This document shows, piece by piece, positions 1-11,212 of a DNA stretch of 64,000 nt. This DNA is from Istiophorus platypterus (taxonomy: Eukaryota; Chordata; Actinopteri; Istiophoriformes; Istiophoridae), in contig CM029129.1 in NCBI GenBank assembly GCA_016859345.1, forward strand, positions 20,415,695 through 20,479,694, written 5' to 3'. Positions within the stretch are counted from its first letter, which is position 1. Every line of letters starts with the position of its first letter. The notes below the pieces were generated by a model that was not told where the DNA came from, searched no databases, and saw nothing but the letters and a program-made list of their open reading frames with translations. Both the position numbers and the translations under genes were made by a program.

Positions 1-894
1 CGAGATGAAACCCCTAAGCACCCTTGAGCGTATCAAATATAGAATACATCTCTATCAGCGGAGGGAAGCATCATAGAAGGTATCATGGAGGAGGGGGAGG
101 GATTCATGGGAGTGGGGAAGGCAGCCTGCTAGGCAGTTAAGACAAACAGTCCCAGAAAATCCTTTCCCAAAAATCCTAGAAAGCCTGCTAAATTCCACAT
201 ATTTGCAGTGGTGTGTTTTTTTTTTGGCTTTTTTTGTTTTTTGTTGTTTTTTACTGTAATGGTATCGGAGACTGTCAGCAACTGACAGAGTAAGTAAGGA
301 TTGCAAGTATATAACGAGCTGGATAAATAAAAAATGCAAATCACAACCCCATTATTCATTAATGAGTAAGTCACAGATGGATTGGACAGGTGCAGTTTGA
401 CATGGAAAATAATTAAACTAAAAATGAGATATTGGGATATTTAATATGAGACTGACAGGTGAATGTGTTTGCACAGCTTCTCCAAATGCCAGTGAAGGGG
501 TTGACTGTACATATACAACTGTAAACATGGAGACTGGAATGAGGGGATTTGCGAACAAGCGACAATATCACCAGAGAAGAATATTAAAATTGGACGATTG
601 TGCAAAGGCCTAGATTACAAATCAGTGACAATTATTTTTACATCCACCCATTATACATTATCAATGTTCTCAATTTCTGCAACATCTGCCAATGGCAGCC
701 TTGGTATGTTTAAGGTAAAGGAGAGATTGTGGTTATGGAATATAAGCTATGGTAAAATAAAGCATTGCGCAGCTACTACACTTGGTTAAAGTTAAATAGG
801 GGAAGGTGATGTGATTGTTAAGGTGGGTACACAGGGTGAATGAATGTAAATATTTGTGAGTTGCCAAATATGTAAATTAACAACATACCTTCAA
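1..894. other. AT-rich non-coding spacer
   Basis: No exon, RNA gene or recognisable mobile element is visible. A T-rich tract near 213-252 is the only low-complexity feature. The short open frames on both strands have no recognisable domain and no codon pattern that would separate them from chance. Confidence 0.6.
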
Positions 895-1005
895 TAAATT
901 ACTGGAAATGCATCTATTCACAGTAATGTTACCTGCAAAACATATTTGCTGTTGCAGTTTAGTTGCATTTAAATGTAATTTATACCAGACAGGGTTGTTT
1001 TGCAC
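895..1005 (+). repeat. Dispersed repeat, copy A of three
   Basis: This segment contains a core reading CATATTTGCTGTTGC followed by GTTTAGTTG and, further on, AGACAGGGTTG. Closely similar segments lie at about 24812-24915 and 34350-34440 in the same orientation. All three share a preceding short A/T stretch with a CAT(C/T)CA or CATCTA motif and a GTAAT or GATTAC motif. The order of blocks is the same in each, which points to a dispersed interspersed repeat rather than chance. The family is not identified; a decayed SINE, MITE or LINE fragment is possible. Confidence 0.6.
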
Positions 1006-3414
1006 AACTTTCACCATAAAAATTGCACAAACATTTCATTTAAAAGCAATTATGTTCTTCAAACAAACTTTTTTACACAACAGGAAAACTTTTTTATTTC
1101 CCCCCTCTGTTTACAGCTCTATTATTTTATTAATCAGACAAATAAACAAGCATTTACAAGAGGAAAACAATCATCAAGTCGTCTCGTTCATCAGTAAGAT
1201 AATGGAAGACTGAAAGACTTCCCAGCATGAGCTGTGTGCCATCCTGGCTCAAAAATTGGTTGGTTTAAAGGGATGGATGATGAGTATCCCGTCCCGACTC
1301 TGGGCCTGGATGTACACAGGTAGAATCAAAATACCAGAAACCTCCCACTGGATTCCACTACATGTTTGGGCTGTTGGGGCATCTAGGCAGTGTCTTGTGG
1401 TCAAAAGGAGTCCACACTCACCCCTTATTATGTCCTGCACGGCCATAAAAACCGGAACTTATCCTAATAGCCCTAGAAAATGCTCTTGACTTCTGAGATC
1501 AATATTCATCAGGTAACTGGGCTCATTGTTTTCTCATGAAAAGCAAACACAGATTCAGAGAAATGTAATGCTACTCCTATCGTATTATGTATCGGCACAG
1601 TGAGGAACCTGCAAAGTCATAAGATATTAATACAAAAAATAACTGCAAAACGTTCACTGACAACATCCATTAATTTTGCCCCATACAATTTCACAATACA
1701 ATATACAATCATGTGGTACAACCAGTTTTTATTTTTCGATGCGCAGATCACGGCCTCATAAACATTTCCTGTACAAGTAGGTCAGGTTTGAACTTGCGAG
1801 CAGCTTCTCCAGGCTGCTGATCTCTAAACAGTCTGTCAGCCTGTGTGCATGTGGTGAGATTCCAACTTGTCTGCTTCAAAGGGAGCAAGGAACTTTTGAA
1901 GGAACGCCGTCCGTAATCTGTGAAGACGACAAATAAATAGGAACGTTAATGTCACGGCAAACATACTAACGCGAGTCGAGAAAGTATCCAATGCAGTGCT
2001 TTGCCGTCTCTTGTGCCGCAATAACAAGCAATGTCTTTGTTGAACGTTAGGCTTAGAGTTCTTTGCGGAGCGTGTGTTTATTACGTGCGGAGGTAGTCGT
2101 CCCGCCGCTACAGACTGAGCTGGTGTAAACAAGTTGCAAAGACAGGTGTATATCAGTGAGAGCATTCAAACACAGAAAAAAGGGAGGGAAGCTGTTTTTG
2201 TTTTTGGTTTTTTTTGTTTTGTTTTTTTTTTGTTTTTTTAGATTTAGTCAGATTCCGACACTGATGGAAATTACTTTTTCAAAGTAATGTTGTGATGTTG
2301 CGTTGTTTTATCCAGTGGCCATTTTTAAAATCAGGTCTCCTAAATGCTTTCCGAAGGGGAGAAAACAAGACAAGTTACAACTACTGCATTTTTTTTTTTT
2401 TTTTTACCAATACTCTATCCTTTTATCTTTTATTTCTAAAGCAATTAATAATTTATAGTATTATATATGTATATGTGCCCTGGTAAAAAAAAAATTCATC
2501 CTCTACCTTCCTCAGGTCGGTCAAAGGTATCAAACGTCACACATGTATTCCCTGTACAGTAGTCAAAGATAACATTTTGATAGGGATAAGAGATGTGCCA
2601 GGCCTACAAAGATACTTTGCACTAACTACCACGTCTTTAAATAATTGATGCCGATCCTCTGTGTGCGAGAATAAAAAGTTAACAACTGCCTGTGAGCAAG
2701 CTCGAGATCCTCTCTTACAGGTAGGAGCCACATAATGAAGGAAACAGCAGTGCGCTGCAGCGAAAAACACGGCTGTGCTTCCTGAGGAAGGCGCCTCACT
2801 GAGATAATGAACTCCGGATAGGTGTGAGACTTTTTTGACTAAGGACTACTCATCATTTCTTTCCTTGCTGAACTGCTTTAATCCCCCACCATCATATACA
2901 GTAAATCTGTTAGTGTGCACTATAACATTTCAGCCATCTTTTATTTTTTCTGGGGGGGGGCACTTTGGTGCTTCAGTGAGGAGGGGTGGATTCAAACAGC
3001 TTGGACTAATTCCAATACCCTGGACCACGAAAAAATAATTAATTGTGCCTAATTTGCTGCTGTCTAAACAGTGATTGGATTTCGTTTAATGCTAAACAGG
3101 CCAGTCCAGGAAATAAACACATTCCTAATTTAAAATGCTCCCCAAAGTGTTTTCTCTCTTTTCTCTCCGCTCTCCACAAGAAATATATGCAAATGACAGC
3201 ATTTAGGTTTCATTCCCTGCACTGAGAGGAAATGGTGGAAGATCCCCGCGAGGGTTTCAAGTCTTAAGAAATCCTGCTTCGTTCTTTCTTCAAAGCCCCA
3301 TTCCCAAGGTTCTGCAACATCATGAACTTGTTTGGAGGGCAGAGATGTTTGAGCGACTCTCACGGTTCCTTCACGGATCAAGATGGACAATGGCCTGAGC
3401 TTGGCAAGGTTTTT

Positions 3415-3416
<2 letters not shown>
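1006..3416. other. Non-coding spacer with T-rich tracts
   Basis: No supported gene. It contains T-rich runs at about 2193-2241 and 2389-2406 and a G run at about 2952-2960. The open frames here are short and unrelated to any family I can recognise. Confidence 0.55.

Positions 3417-3453
<37 letters not shown>
3417..3453. repeat. (AT)n microsatellite
   Basis: About 18 uninterrupted AT units. Open frames across it on the minus strand encode only an Ile-Tyr run and are artefacts of the repeat. Confidence 0.95.
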
Positions 3454-3460
<7 letters not shown>

Positions 3461-3538
3461 TGTAGGTATTTTTTTCTGTCTGTGATCAGTCAAATGAGAA
3501 TTCGTGCATAAAGCCGGGTACATGCTGAGAAGCTCAAC

Positions 3539-3581
3539 AGCTGGTGCTGGTGCTGCTGGTGGTGCTGCTGCTGCTGCTGCT
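3539..3581. repeat. CTG/CAG trinucleotide repeat
   Basis: An imperfect run of CTG with GTG interruptions, ending in six pure CTG-type units. It is not inside any supported exon, so it is treated as a non-coding microsatellite. Confidence 0.9.
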
Positions 3582-4379
3582 TTTTTGAAAGTAAAAGGGT
3601 TAGAAAAAAAAAAAGGGTTGGAGCTTATCCCGAAACCTTCTGATCAGTGTGGAGCAAAGACAGACAGACAGGCAGACGGCTGACAGGAATGGAACATGGA
3701 CGTCTGACAGGATCCAGTTTATTTGCATCATTCTCGGAAAGGTACAAGTGATGTAACTTGATTGGCACTTTAAATGGACTGTTTTCCAGGACCGACTATG
3801 ATGAAATGTCTCACCAATGGTGTGAACATATGCCACCGTAAACCATCAGAATGCAAATCGCAAAAGGAGCCATGCGTCACCATTTTAAAGGGGCACTCCT
3901 CCAATTTTACGCGTGGAGATCAGTTAATGCTTGATAAGGAGCACTGCTCAGCCTGTGAAAACAGTACTGTGTCTTCAGTGACTCGCCCGACCTAAGTGAG
4001 AGCCCCAGTCCTAAAAATAACTTGTAAACAAACAATGTTTGCAGGACAACAAAAAAAAGCACGCTTCCCTCTTTGGGAACTTCTCTTTTTCTGAGGCATG
4101 CGTGAATCCTGCTTTACAATCCAAATCTATTCAACAGGCTACGTTGCTAGAATGTGACTTTGTACACTTTTCACGTAGAGGTGGACTCAGAAACGTGGAG
4201 GTGTGTATGCCAGCTCATCAGAAGAGGTAAAGATCTCAAAGAAGCCTGAGAACGATTTTAAAAGAACCCATTAGGCCCATTTCCAGCTGGGAGTCTACTA
4301 CAGTGGCTTTTTATGATTCAGAGTTTAAAAAAAAAAAAAATTCCTCATTCATCTCATACTGCCTGTTATCCAGCCCCGC
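3582..4379. other. Non-coding spacer upstream of a promoter-like segment
   Basis: No exon or element recognised. Poly-A tracts occur near 3604-3614 and 4327-4340. Confidence 0.5.
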
Positions 4380-4634
4380 AGTCGAGCCCCTGACTGAAAC
4401 AGGCAATGTTAGCTCCGGGCTCTTTAAGGGCCCCCTCTCTGCAGGCCCACTTCTCCTGATTGGCCGACTTGCAGAAGCCCGAGGGGCAGTACCCAGAGCT
4501 TGCAGGCAAGGGTGGAGCTCTTGCCCACGTGGAGGTTCTGAAAGCAACTGTTAACTATAAAACCAATACTGAATACTCAATGGAAACCCCTCAAATCCCT
4601 CAATACACGCTCGAGTTCGTGTCCGATCCGGAAC
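4380..4634 (+). promoter_or_regulatory. TATA-type promoter-like segment
   Basis: What is seen: an inverted CCAAT box (ATTGG) at 4459-4463, a CACGTG E-box at 4526-4531 and a TATAAAA box at 4556-4562, in the order and spacing of a vertebrate core promoter. The composition is richer in GC than the flanks. If the TATA box is functional, transcription would start near 4585-4592, followed by a roughly 45-base leader before the first ATG at 4635. This is an inference from motif layout only; each motif is short and could occur by chance. Confidence 0.4.
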
Positions 4635-4695
4635 ATGAGAAAGTGCAGCACGAACATGAGCAGCGACGAAGACTTTGGCGGGACGTCTTCGTTCG
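4635..4695 (+). CDS. Possible short first coding exon, protein unidentified
   Basis: The ATG at 4635 lies about 75 bases downstream of a TATA box. It opens 20 codons reading MRKCSTNMSSDEDFGGTSSF before a splice-donor-like GTAAAT at 4696, which would give a phase 1 intron. A second in-frame ATG at 4656 would shorten the peptide to one starting MSSDEDF, an acidic, serine-rich start of the kind seen in many nuclear proteins. I do not recognise the protein and find no continuing exon nearby. The frame stays open past the donor to about 4958, but that stretch looks random. The call rests on the position behind the promoter motifs and on the donor; it may be a non-coding coincidence. Confidence 0.25.
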
Positions 4696-4700
4696 GTAAA

Positions 4701-7700
4701 TGTTACGCCCATTACATTCGAATGAATCTAGTCTTTCAGCCCAGTGCGAAAACAAAGATTTTATCTGTATACACCACCGTTAATAGTTGTCCGTGTAGCT
4801 ATTGCACTAAAGCACCAACTGAGATGGAGAAATCTCGAAGGCTAACGTTGCTAATAAAATGTTATTCTGCTCTCGCCAACCGGCTGTTTAGAAAACTTGT
4901 GCGCTGCGAGAATGAGCGTGGAGCTGACGACCATTTAAGGAAATCCGTGACAAGCTGACATCAGCTCGTTGCGGAAGCAGAGAAATCCGCTATGACGCCT
5001 GAGCTTTTGTCTCACGGGGATTACTTTTACATATTTAGCTCATTTTAAACTTAGGCCATGTTTCGTAGTGTCTTACAATGCAAAACTGTGTCTGACAGAT
5101 GATAAGGAAAAGCACAACAGGTGCCCTTTAAACAGTCTCACTCGTTGAGTGACTACTTTGTGTCGAGGACAAACCGCCTGCAGACAAAACGGGTAAAGCA
5201 TCAGACGTTTTCGCTGATGGGGCTTTAGGAAGCTGTTGTAATAGAGTCTATTCAAAATCCACTTGAGTCTTACCTCTTGTTTGTCGCTCGCATCGGGGAA
5301 CTGTGAAATCAGCGCCGGTGTGTGGCATGTGGCTCAGAAGCCACCGAATGACTCTAAGACTCGTTTAAATTCAAAACTCTGAGCCTCACAAACACACTCA
5401 CGCATAGTCAAAAATGCTGTTACTAAGTGGTTTGTTTAACCAACCCCCCCAAAGGGCAGTACAGTGCCTTAAAAGGTGCCCAAAGCAAATGGTATTCGTC
5501 TCCATACATCACAGCTATATATGAAAGCTTTTTGCAGATAAACTGGGATTTTGGCCAATGCATGTTGATGTACACAGGAAAAATCTGGTGCCAGAAAGAC
5601 ACAAATAATAAATTCAGGACAGGCAAATATAAAGAAGCTAATGGTGATCTGGATTATTAAACTGAAAACAATGCCAAGAAACGACCTATAGCTCAGCAGT
5701 TTGGCTTCCGTTTATTGGTGCTTAGAGGCCAGTGCCAGGATACACAGGTGGTCATAAAACCAAACTGTTGTTGCAGAGGGACGGGTTATTCTCGCTGGAT
5801 TTATATCCCGAATCTAAGGCAATCATATGGACCAAATCCTCCTCTGGATTAGAGACATCTTCCAAGACAACGTCATTCGATATCACAGACATGAATAGTT
5901 TCCTTGAATGTGCTTACATACTGTTAACTCGCTTCTCCTAACACCTGCACTTTTAAGAGGAAACGTATTTATATTCAGGACTTCATTTGGTCTCAAGGCT
6001 GTTTCTAAATCACGAAGTGTGACGTCCTCACGGGATGAGGTCGCGCTGTTTGGCTTATTATCGTTCTGATGGGTTGTTTCTCCCAGCTCGGTGTCACTCT
6101 GACTACGAGTTGCAAGCGATAACTATATGAGGACATTTGAACGAGACTGTTTTAACATGAAAAAAAAAAAACGGAATAGCATCAGTCGTTTCGCCCAAAA
6201 GACGACAGATGTTTGCGCGCAGGTGACAAAGCCCTCTAGTGGCCACAGGAAGTACAACACCTGTTTGACAGGAGCAAAGGAGGAAGTAGTTTGACAAAGT
6301 GTGAAGAAGCAAAATATGTTGTTTCCTTCACCTTAAGAACTGTTCCCCGACCTTTGGCCTGTCATTGGTTTCTGTTTGAATCTCACTGATGTCAGTGACA
6401 GTGCGTGGGAGCGTTATCTATTTTTCATGAGTATTTTCTCTCCTGTGCATTTGGAGTATTGTGAAGATTTGTTTGCTCTCGATGACATTTTTAAGCATTA
6501 TGCTTCTTGAATAAAGAAGAGGATCTGCCGTCTAAGTGTGATCCTCTTCAAGCTCTGAAGGTGCCAGCACCAGTTGACTGGGATTTAGGTGCCTCTTTAT
6601 TTGAGAAGATTTTATGTTTTATTGTTAGATGAGATGAGATGGGGAGGGGAAAAAAATAGTGTTTCCACGAGGGGAAAGGATTTGAAAGAGGGGAAAAGGA
6701 TTTGGGAAACTTAATGATTAGAAGTGATGAAACACCTAAAGCGTTTGGGGGGAAAGAGTCAAGGGTGGCTAACAAAACAGTGTTGAGAGAAAATGAAGTT
6801 ATGTTCCATGGGGATTAAGCTGACAGATAGCAAAGGTAAAGACTACCCTCTTTTCCAATCTGTCTGCGATATCAGGTCCGATCAGGGAATAAGGCAGCAG
6901 GGGCCGGGTGCAAAAAACAGGGCTGTGTCAAATACTGACCTGCCACTCAAGATCGAGGAGATTCCTGGAGCCTGTAGTACAAAATAATACATTTATGAAA
7001 GGGAAAAGAGAAGCTGGAAAACAGTCTATCTTCAGAGAACTTGCCCTACCTTGCAAGTTTCTCTGAAGATGTGTCAGAAAAGTGTTGCTGTTGTATTGCT
7101 GCCGCTGACGTTGGTTCTGTATCAATAGCGCACTCGTGTGAAAGATGCACAGAGGGGGACGTGTTATCCAAGGCTGAGGTAGAGAACAAAATGATAAAGG
7201 TGGTAACAGTTGGCTTTATTTTGTTTTATTTTTTTTTTCACTCTCTCGAAAAGAGGGAATGAACTGAGAAAAAGTTGCAGTGGCAGTAATTAGGGGAGTT
7301 AGTCACGCAATGGCTGTTAGAAGAAAGCCAACCGTTAAAACCGGTTATGGAATAAAGGAAGCACAGAGATCAGGGACGTGGATACACGGAGACCCCGTGA
7401 GAGAGTTTTAATACTGAGCCTCGTGTCACTTTGGATTTTAATTTTATGGGATAACAAGGTAGGAAATTGTGGTTGTGTTTGAGATCAAAAGGAGTGTCTA
7501 GCCAAAGATATTGAGGCTCTGCACCCTCCTGTAATAACAGACAATTTACTTTATTGGAGCAGAGGGTGTAAAGGATAAAAAAAGAAAAAAGAAAAAGAAA
7601 TCAGGCTGTTTGGCTGAGTTTTTAATGTGCGCAGGTAGTTGAGAACTGAGCTGGAATTAAATATTGACTGACCATTTTATGCAGTGCCCAATTGGTGGCA

Positions 7701-8454
7701 GTAATGTTACATTCTCAAAGCGATTTAACTACAGAGAAACAGTGATTCTACTTCTGTCCTCAGCTGTGTGTTGCCTTTTTTATTATTATTTTTTATTCTG
7801 TGACACTTTGGCAGCATCTGTACATTAAATATTCATTGTGAGTACAGTAAGTGACATCACCATATCATTCATACAAAGCATGAATAAATATGCCCGGTTA
7901 GGGGCCATTATTTAGCTGGATGAAACGTTTTCGGATGGCACACGCAGCGCTGTGTGCGCCAGCTGATACCAACAGAGGGACGGGGGGAGAGAATGCGACC
8001 TGCTCCCATTCAGAGTGAATACATATATACGACACACGCTGGACAGGAGAAAAAGAAACCAAAAGTTAACCTGCCGGAGTGCAAAAATGAGCTGCAGGCC
8101 TCCTATGAACCCTATGAACCAGTCATTCTCAATTTCTTAAGCACAAATTAGTTTAAGAATATGCATCGTGCACTGTAAGCACATATCTGCTCAATTAACA
8201 AGGGACTTATAACGAGATTTTGAAACAGGGCCCGTCATCAAAAGAGGACAGGACCATCCTGGAGGCTTTTATCATTGTCGACTGTTTTTGTGCATCTGGG
8301 ATGCATAGTCCTGTGCCGTGGAAACAAAGTTATAATTAATCTAATCAACAGAAACCAACTACCGCACACAGGGATGCCTTAACTTTACTGTAGGCCCTGG
8401 GGCTGCAGACTTTTTGAAAATAAATAAAGAAAGAAAAAAATAAAAATAAATCAT
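4701..8454. other. Non-coding interval
   Basis: No supported gene or recognisable mobile element. Open frames are short and without domains. A purine-rich stretch lies at about 7578-7600, and a T-rich tract near 7222-7239. Either side could be intronic if the exon candidate at 4635 is real. Confidence 0.5.
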
Positions 8455-8560
8455 TTTTGTCAAGTAGATGTAAATTTACTTGTGCAAAAATATACTCAGA
8501 TAAAAGTGAAAAGTGTGTAATTTAAATTTTCTCTGAGTATATTTTTAAAGGGGGGAGGGG
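8455..8560. repeat. Palindromic repeat fragment, MITE-like
   Basis: A perfect 15-base inverted repeat is present: AAAAATATACTCAGA at 8486-8500 and its reverse complement at 8532-8546, with a 31-base A/T-rich spacer. The surrounding words (TTTACTTGTGCAAAAA, AAAAGTGAAAAGTG) resemble a palindromic miniature element that is common in teleost genomes and built from ACTC/AAGTAAAAGT-type words. Family assignment is from memory of that pattern and is tentative; the inverted repeat itself is directly visible. Confidence 0.55.
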
Positions 8561-8609
8561 AACAGTAAAAATGGTAAATGGTAATAAATATATGATGAAA
8601 CTAAAGTAA

Positions 8610-8655
8610 ATCCATATGTGCATATATCTATATGCAGGCGTTTGCACATATGGAT
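8610..8655. repeat. Short perfect hairpin
   Basis: ATCCATATGTGCA at 8610-8622 is repeated as its exact reverse complement at 8643-8655, leaving a 20-base loop. The stem is only 13 bp and the sequence matches no known small-RNA precursor, so it is recorded as a structural repeat next to the palindromic fragment rather than as an RNA gene. Confidence 0.6.
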
Positions 8656-8869
8656 GTTCCCAAGTGAGAGCTGCAAAGAAAAATACCAATAAACTACAGC
8701 CTGTGCATACAACTGATAATTAAAAGTCTATGGACACCACAGCGGGAGCATTTTTATGCAGGTAAATCAAAAAGTCTGCCACTACTTACAGAGTTAACAG
8801 CAGAATAAAGCTGCAGAAAAACGTAGAGTTGTATAAACAACATAAACTTCTCAGCAGCTGCAGCAGACG

Positions 8870-9330
8870 AGCATAGATAAAACGCTACGTTGCCAGGCAA
8901 CGCAGTGGGCGTTGATGCTCTCCCTCTGCACGGCGAGCTACAACAAACCAGTCATTTGTTGCACACACCTGCCTGAGCGTCAGTCCGTGAGTCTTTTGCG
9001 CCGTGAACGCCTCCGAAGCCTGCTCCCAACGCAGCCAACCCCCCGCTAGCTCGTCCTCGATGCGGCCCGCTCAGCCTCCTCCGGTCTCGCCGCGGGCCCC
9101 CGGCGTTCTCGAACACTGAACCGAGGTGAAGCTCCGCGGCCGCAGTGGGGACTCTCTGGAGTCGGAGCGGAAAGGTGGTGCATGCCCCAAAGACGGTAGA
9201 AGTCGAGTGAAGCAGGGAGCGTAGAGGTCACGGCCGAAGGACCCCCAGTCGCCGTTTGAGCATGTGGCGTTTAGTCGGGGCTCGGCGTGCACCTGTTCGT
9301 CGCAACATCGCAGCAGGTGTGTTCCGATTT
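8870..9330. promoter_or_regulatory. CpG-rich island with RFX X-box
   Basis: CpG dinucleotides are far denser here than in the AT-rich flanks, as expected for an unmethylated promoter island. At 8889-8901 there is a perfect palindromic X-box, GTTGCC-A-GGCAAC, the binding site of RFX transcription factors. Such sites near a start of transcription are typical of ciliary genes and also occur in other RFX targets. A candidate coding start on the + strand follows at 9262. The island could serve a gene on either strand; I find no convincing first exon on the minus strand. Confidence 0.5.
9262..9316 (+). CDS. Possible first exon with mitochondrial-presequence-like N-terminus
   Basis: The ATG at 9262 has A at -3 and opens 18 codons reading MWRLVGARRAPVRRNIAA before the donor CAG|GTGTGT at 9316/9317, giving a phase 1 intron. 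Five arginines and no acidic residues in 18 positions resemble an import presequence for the mitochondrial matrix. The exon sits inside the CpG island, about 360 bases downstream of the X-box. The protein is not identified and no second exon is seen. If the donor is not used, the frame runs on to a stop 22 codons later. It is a reasonable but unproven first exon; a non-coding exon is equally possible. Confidence 0.3.
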
Positions 9331-9761
9331 GGGACACTTGCCATGGTCGCTGGGTGGTGCATTACAAAAAGCGGAGGCCTCCTCTGAACTGCAGCTGCTG
9401 ATTCGGCCCCGTGTCATTAGTGTCACTGTTTCTGTCCTGATTCTACGATGTTTTTCAGTAGTTCGCTGTCGTGAGAGGATGCACTTTGCATGATGAGTAA
9501 AGTTATGTGCGTTGGCGTCGGTAGTGGCCTTCCCACCTGTACGGGTGTGGCGGGGCATTTTGTATGTTGGCAAACAAGCCTGTCGCGGGCGGCCGCCAAA
9601 CCCACCAATAAAGATGAAAACCCAAAAAATGTAATGAAATTAAACAAACAAATTTTGTCTTTTTAGCCAGTGTCTCATAAGGCCCCTGGTTTGGTGGAGG
9701 CCCAGGGCTCGAGCCCAGGTAAGCCCATGCATTAAGGCACCAGTGCTCCACACGCTGAACC
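9331..9761. other. Non-coding spacer before the minisatellite
   Basis: No exon recognised. A word resembling a tRNA B box (GGCTCGAGCCC near 9706) lies just upstream of the minisatellite, so a decayed tRNA-derived SINE is possible, but no A box at the right distance was found. Confidence 0.4.
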
Positions 9762-9859
9762 AGGAGCAGGGGCCCGAGGAGCAGGGGCCCGAGGAGCAGG
9801 GGCCCCAGGAGCAGGGGCCCCAGGAGCAGGGGCCCCAGGAGCAGGGGCCCCAGGGGCAG
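9762..9859. repeat. 15-bp GC-rich minisatellite
   Basis: Six head-to-tail copies of AGGAGCAGGGGCCCN run from 9762 to 9851, followed by a partial copy. The first two copies end in G and the last four in C, so the array has two blocks of variants. Because 15 is a multiple of three, open frames cross the array; on the minus strand they encode a Gly-Pro-Leu-Leu-Leu repeat, which is a consequence of the array and not evidence of a protein. Confidence 0.95.
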
Positions 9860-11099
9860 TTGCTGACTTTGACAGGTTGATAGTCCAGCCTTGCTCACAG
9901 GGACTTGTTTATTTGCTATTTCTTCTATATATTTTTTTTTTCATAAGCCTAGTTACCTCTCTGTCTCTTTTCTGACTATTCACTGGAGTGAATGAGAAAG
10001 TGACAAAGAAAAAAAATGTGTACATGTAGTGACCCATATTATGCACAGCTCGTCCTTTGCCTTGACAAATCTTAGTCAGTCAATAGTGGAATAATAGTGC
10101 TGTAATATTGTTCGTTTGTTTGTTTTTTTCCCCCAACATCTTTATAAATGGTATAAAAGCTTGCCAACCTGAAGTCTCACCTTGAAACCCTTCTTGCTTT
10201 TTGTAACCTTTCATCCACAGCTGATATATTTTTTTAAAGTTAATTTTTTTAAATTAATTCAATTAGCTTATTCCTTGTTGTCATACCACTGAGTCAAGGT
10301 AGGGTTATCGTTTCTGCTTGTATGCAGTGGGGTTGAATTATGACCTGACTCGATATACAAAATGAATAATTACACTAGGCCAGGCTGTAGGTTTGGGTTT
10401 GGTCTGTGAGTGAAATGGTAGTGAAATGGATATGAATGCTATTTAAATTACTGCATTATTAGTACTCCAACCCTATTTGAAATCACATTTAGTTTCATTG
10501 ATAAAGATAATTAGTGACAGCTAGAAATAAAAGAAACTACTCTCCTCAACCTAGTTTAATTTTGCATTATATTGGCAATTTTGTAAATATGCTCGGTTGT
10601 CCAGGTCGCAACCATTCGTTCCCTCCCCCAAGCGGCTTAACATCGACCTACACCATGATTCATGTCACCCCAACGACCCAAGTGATGGCTGGAGCGGGTC
10701 AGCGAAGCAAAGGTGGAGCAAAGGCAAAGCAAAGGCGAAGCAAAGGCAAAATGCCTGCGACTCCGTCCGTCCGTATCAGAGAGTGAAAGGTCTTCGAGAA
10801 CCTCAGGCAAGTCCTGTTTTCTTTGTATAGGACTTACTATGGGTGAGCACTGATACATACGCAGCGGACGGCTGAATGAAGCTCATACTCTATGTCTGCC
10901 GATTACACACTATATAATCCTGACAGCCCGTGACTTACATTCATATCCGACTACAGCGCCAGAAACCAACTTTTCATTAGGAAAGTGCTTTTTTTGTCTG
11001 CAGTGAAGCTTCAAACACGTGCCTCCGTAGAGTTGGCTCCAGGAATAAAAACGTGGTCGAAAGACAGATCAGTTTCATAGCACGCTAACTAAAAGGGAA
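9860..11099. other. Non-coding interval with a short 11-bp tandem repeat
   Basis: No supported gene. Four degenerate copies of an 11-base unit of the form (G/A)(A/G)AGCAAAGG(C/T) run from 10704 to 10747. A T-rich tract near 10119-10132 is the other notable simple sequence. Confidence 0.55.
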
Positions 11100-11212
11100 C
11101 GACAAAATAAAAGCGGCCATTACGTGCTCATCCAGCCGTGGGGTGATCCTTATAAACCCCCTCCCCCCTCGCGGTCCCCAGTAAGTCAGCGAGGAACGAA
11201 GGACCGCTGAGG
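11100..11212 (+). promoter_or_regulatory. Second TATA-containing, CpG-rich promoter-like segment
   Basis: A TATAAA box at 11151-11156 sits in a C-rich context and is followed by a CpG-rich stretch to about 11345. Transcription would be expected to start near 11180. The next ATG, at 11213, opens the frame described in the following entry. Supported only by motif and composition. Confidence 0.35.
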
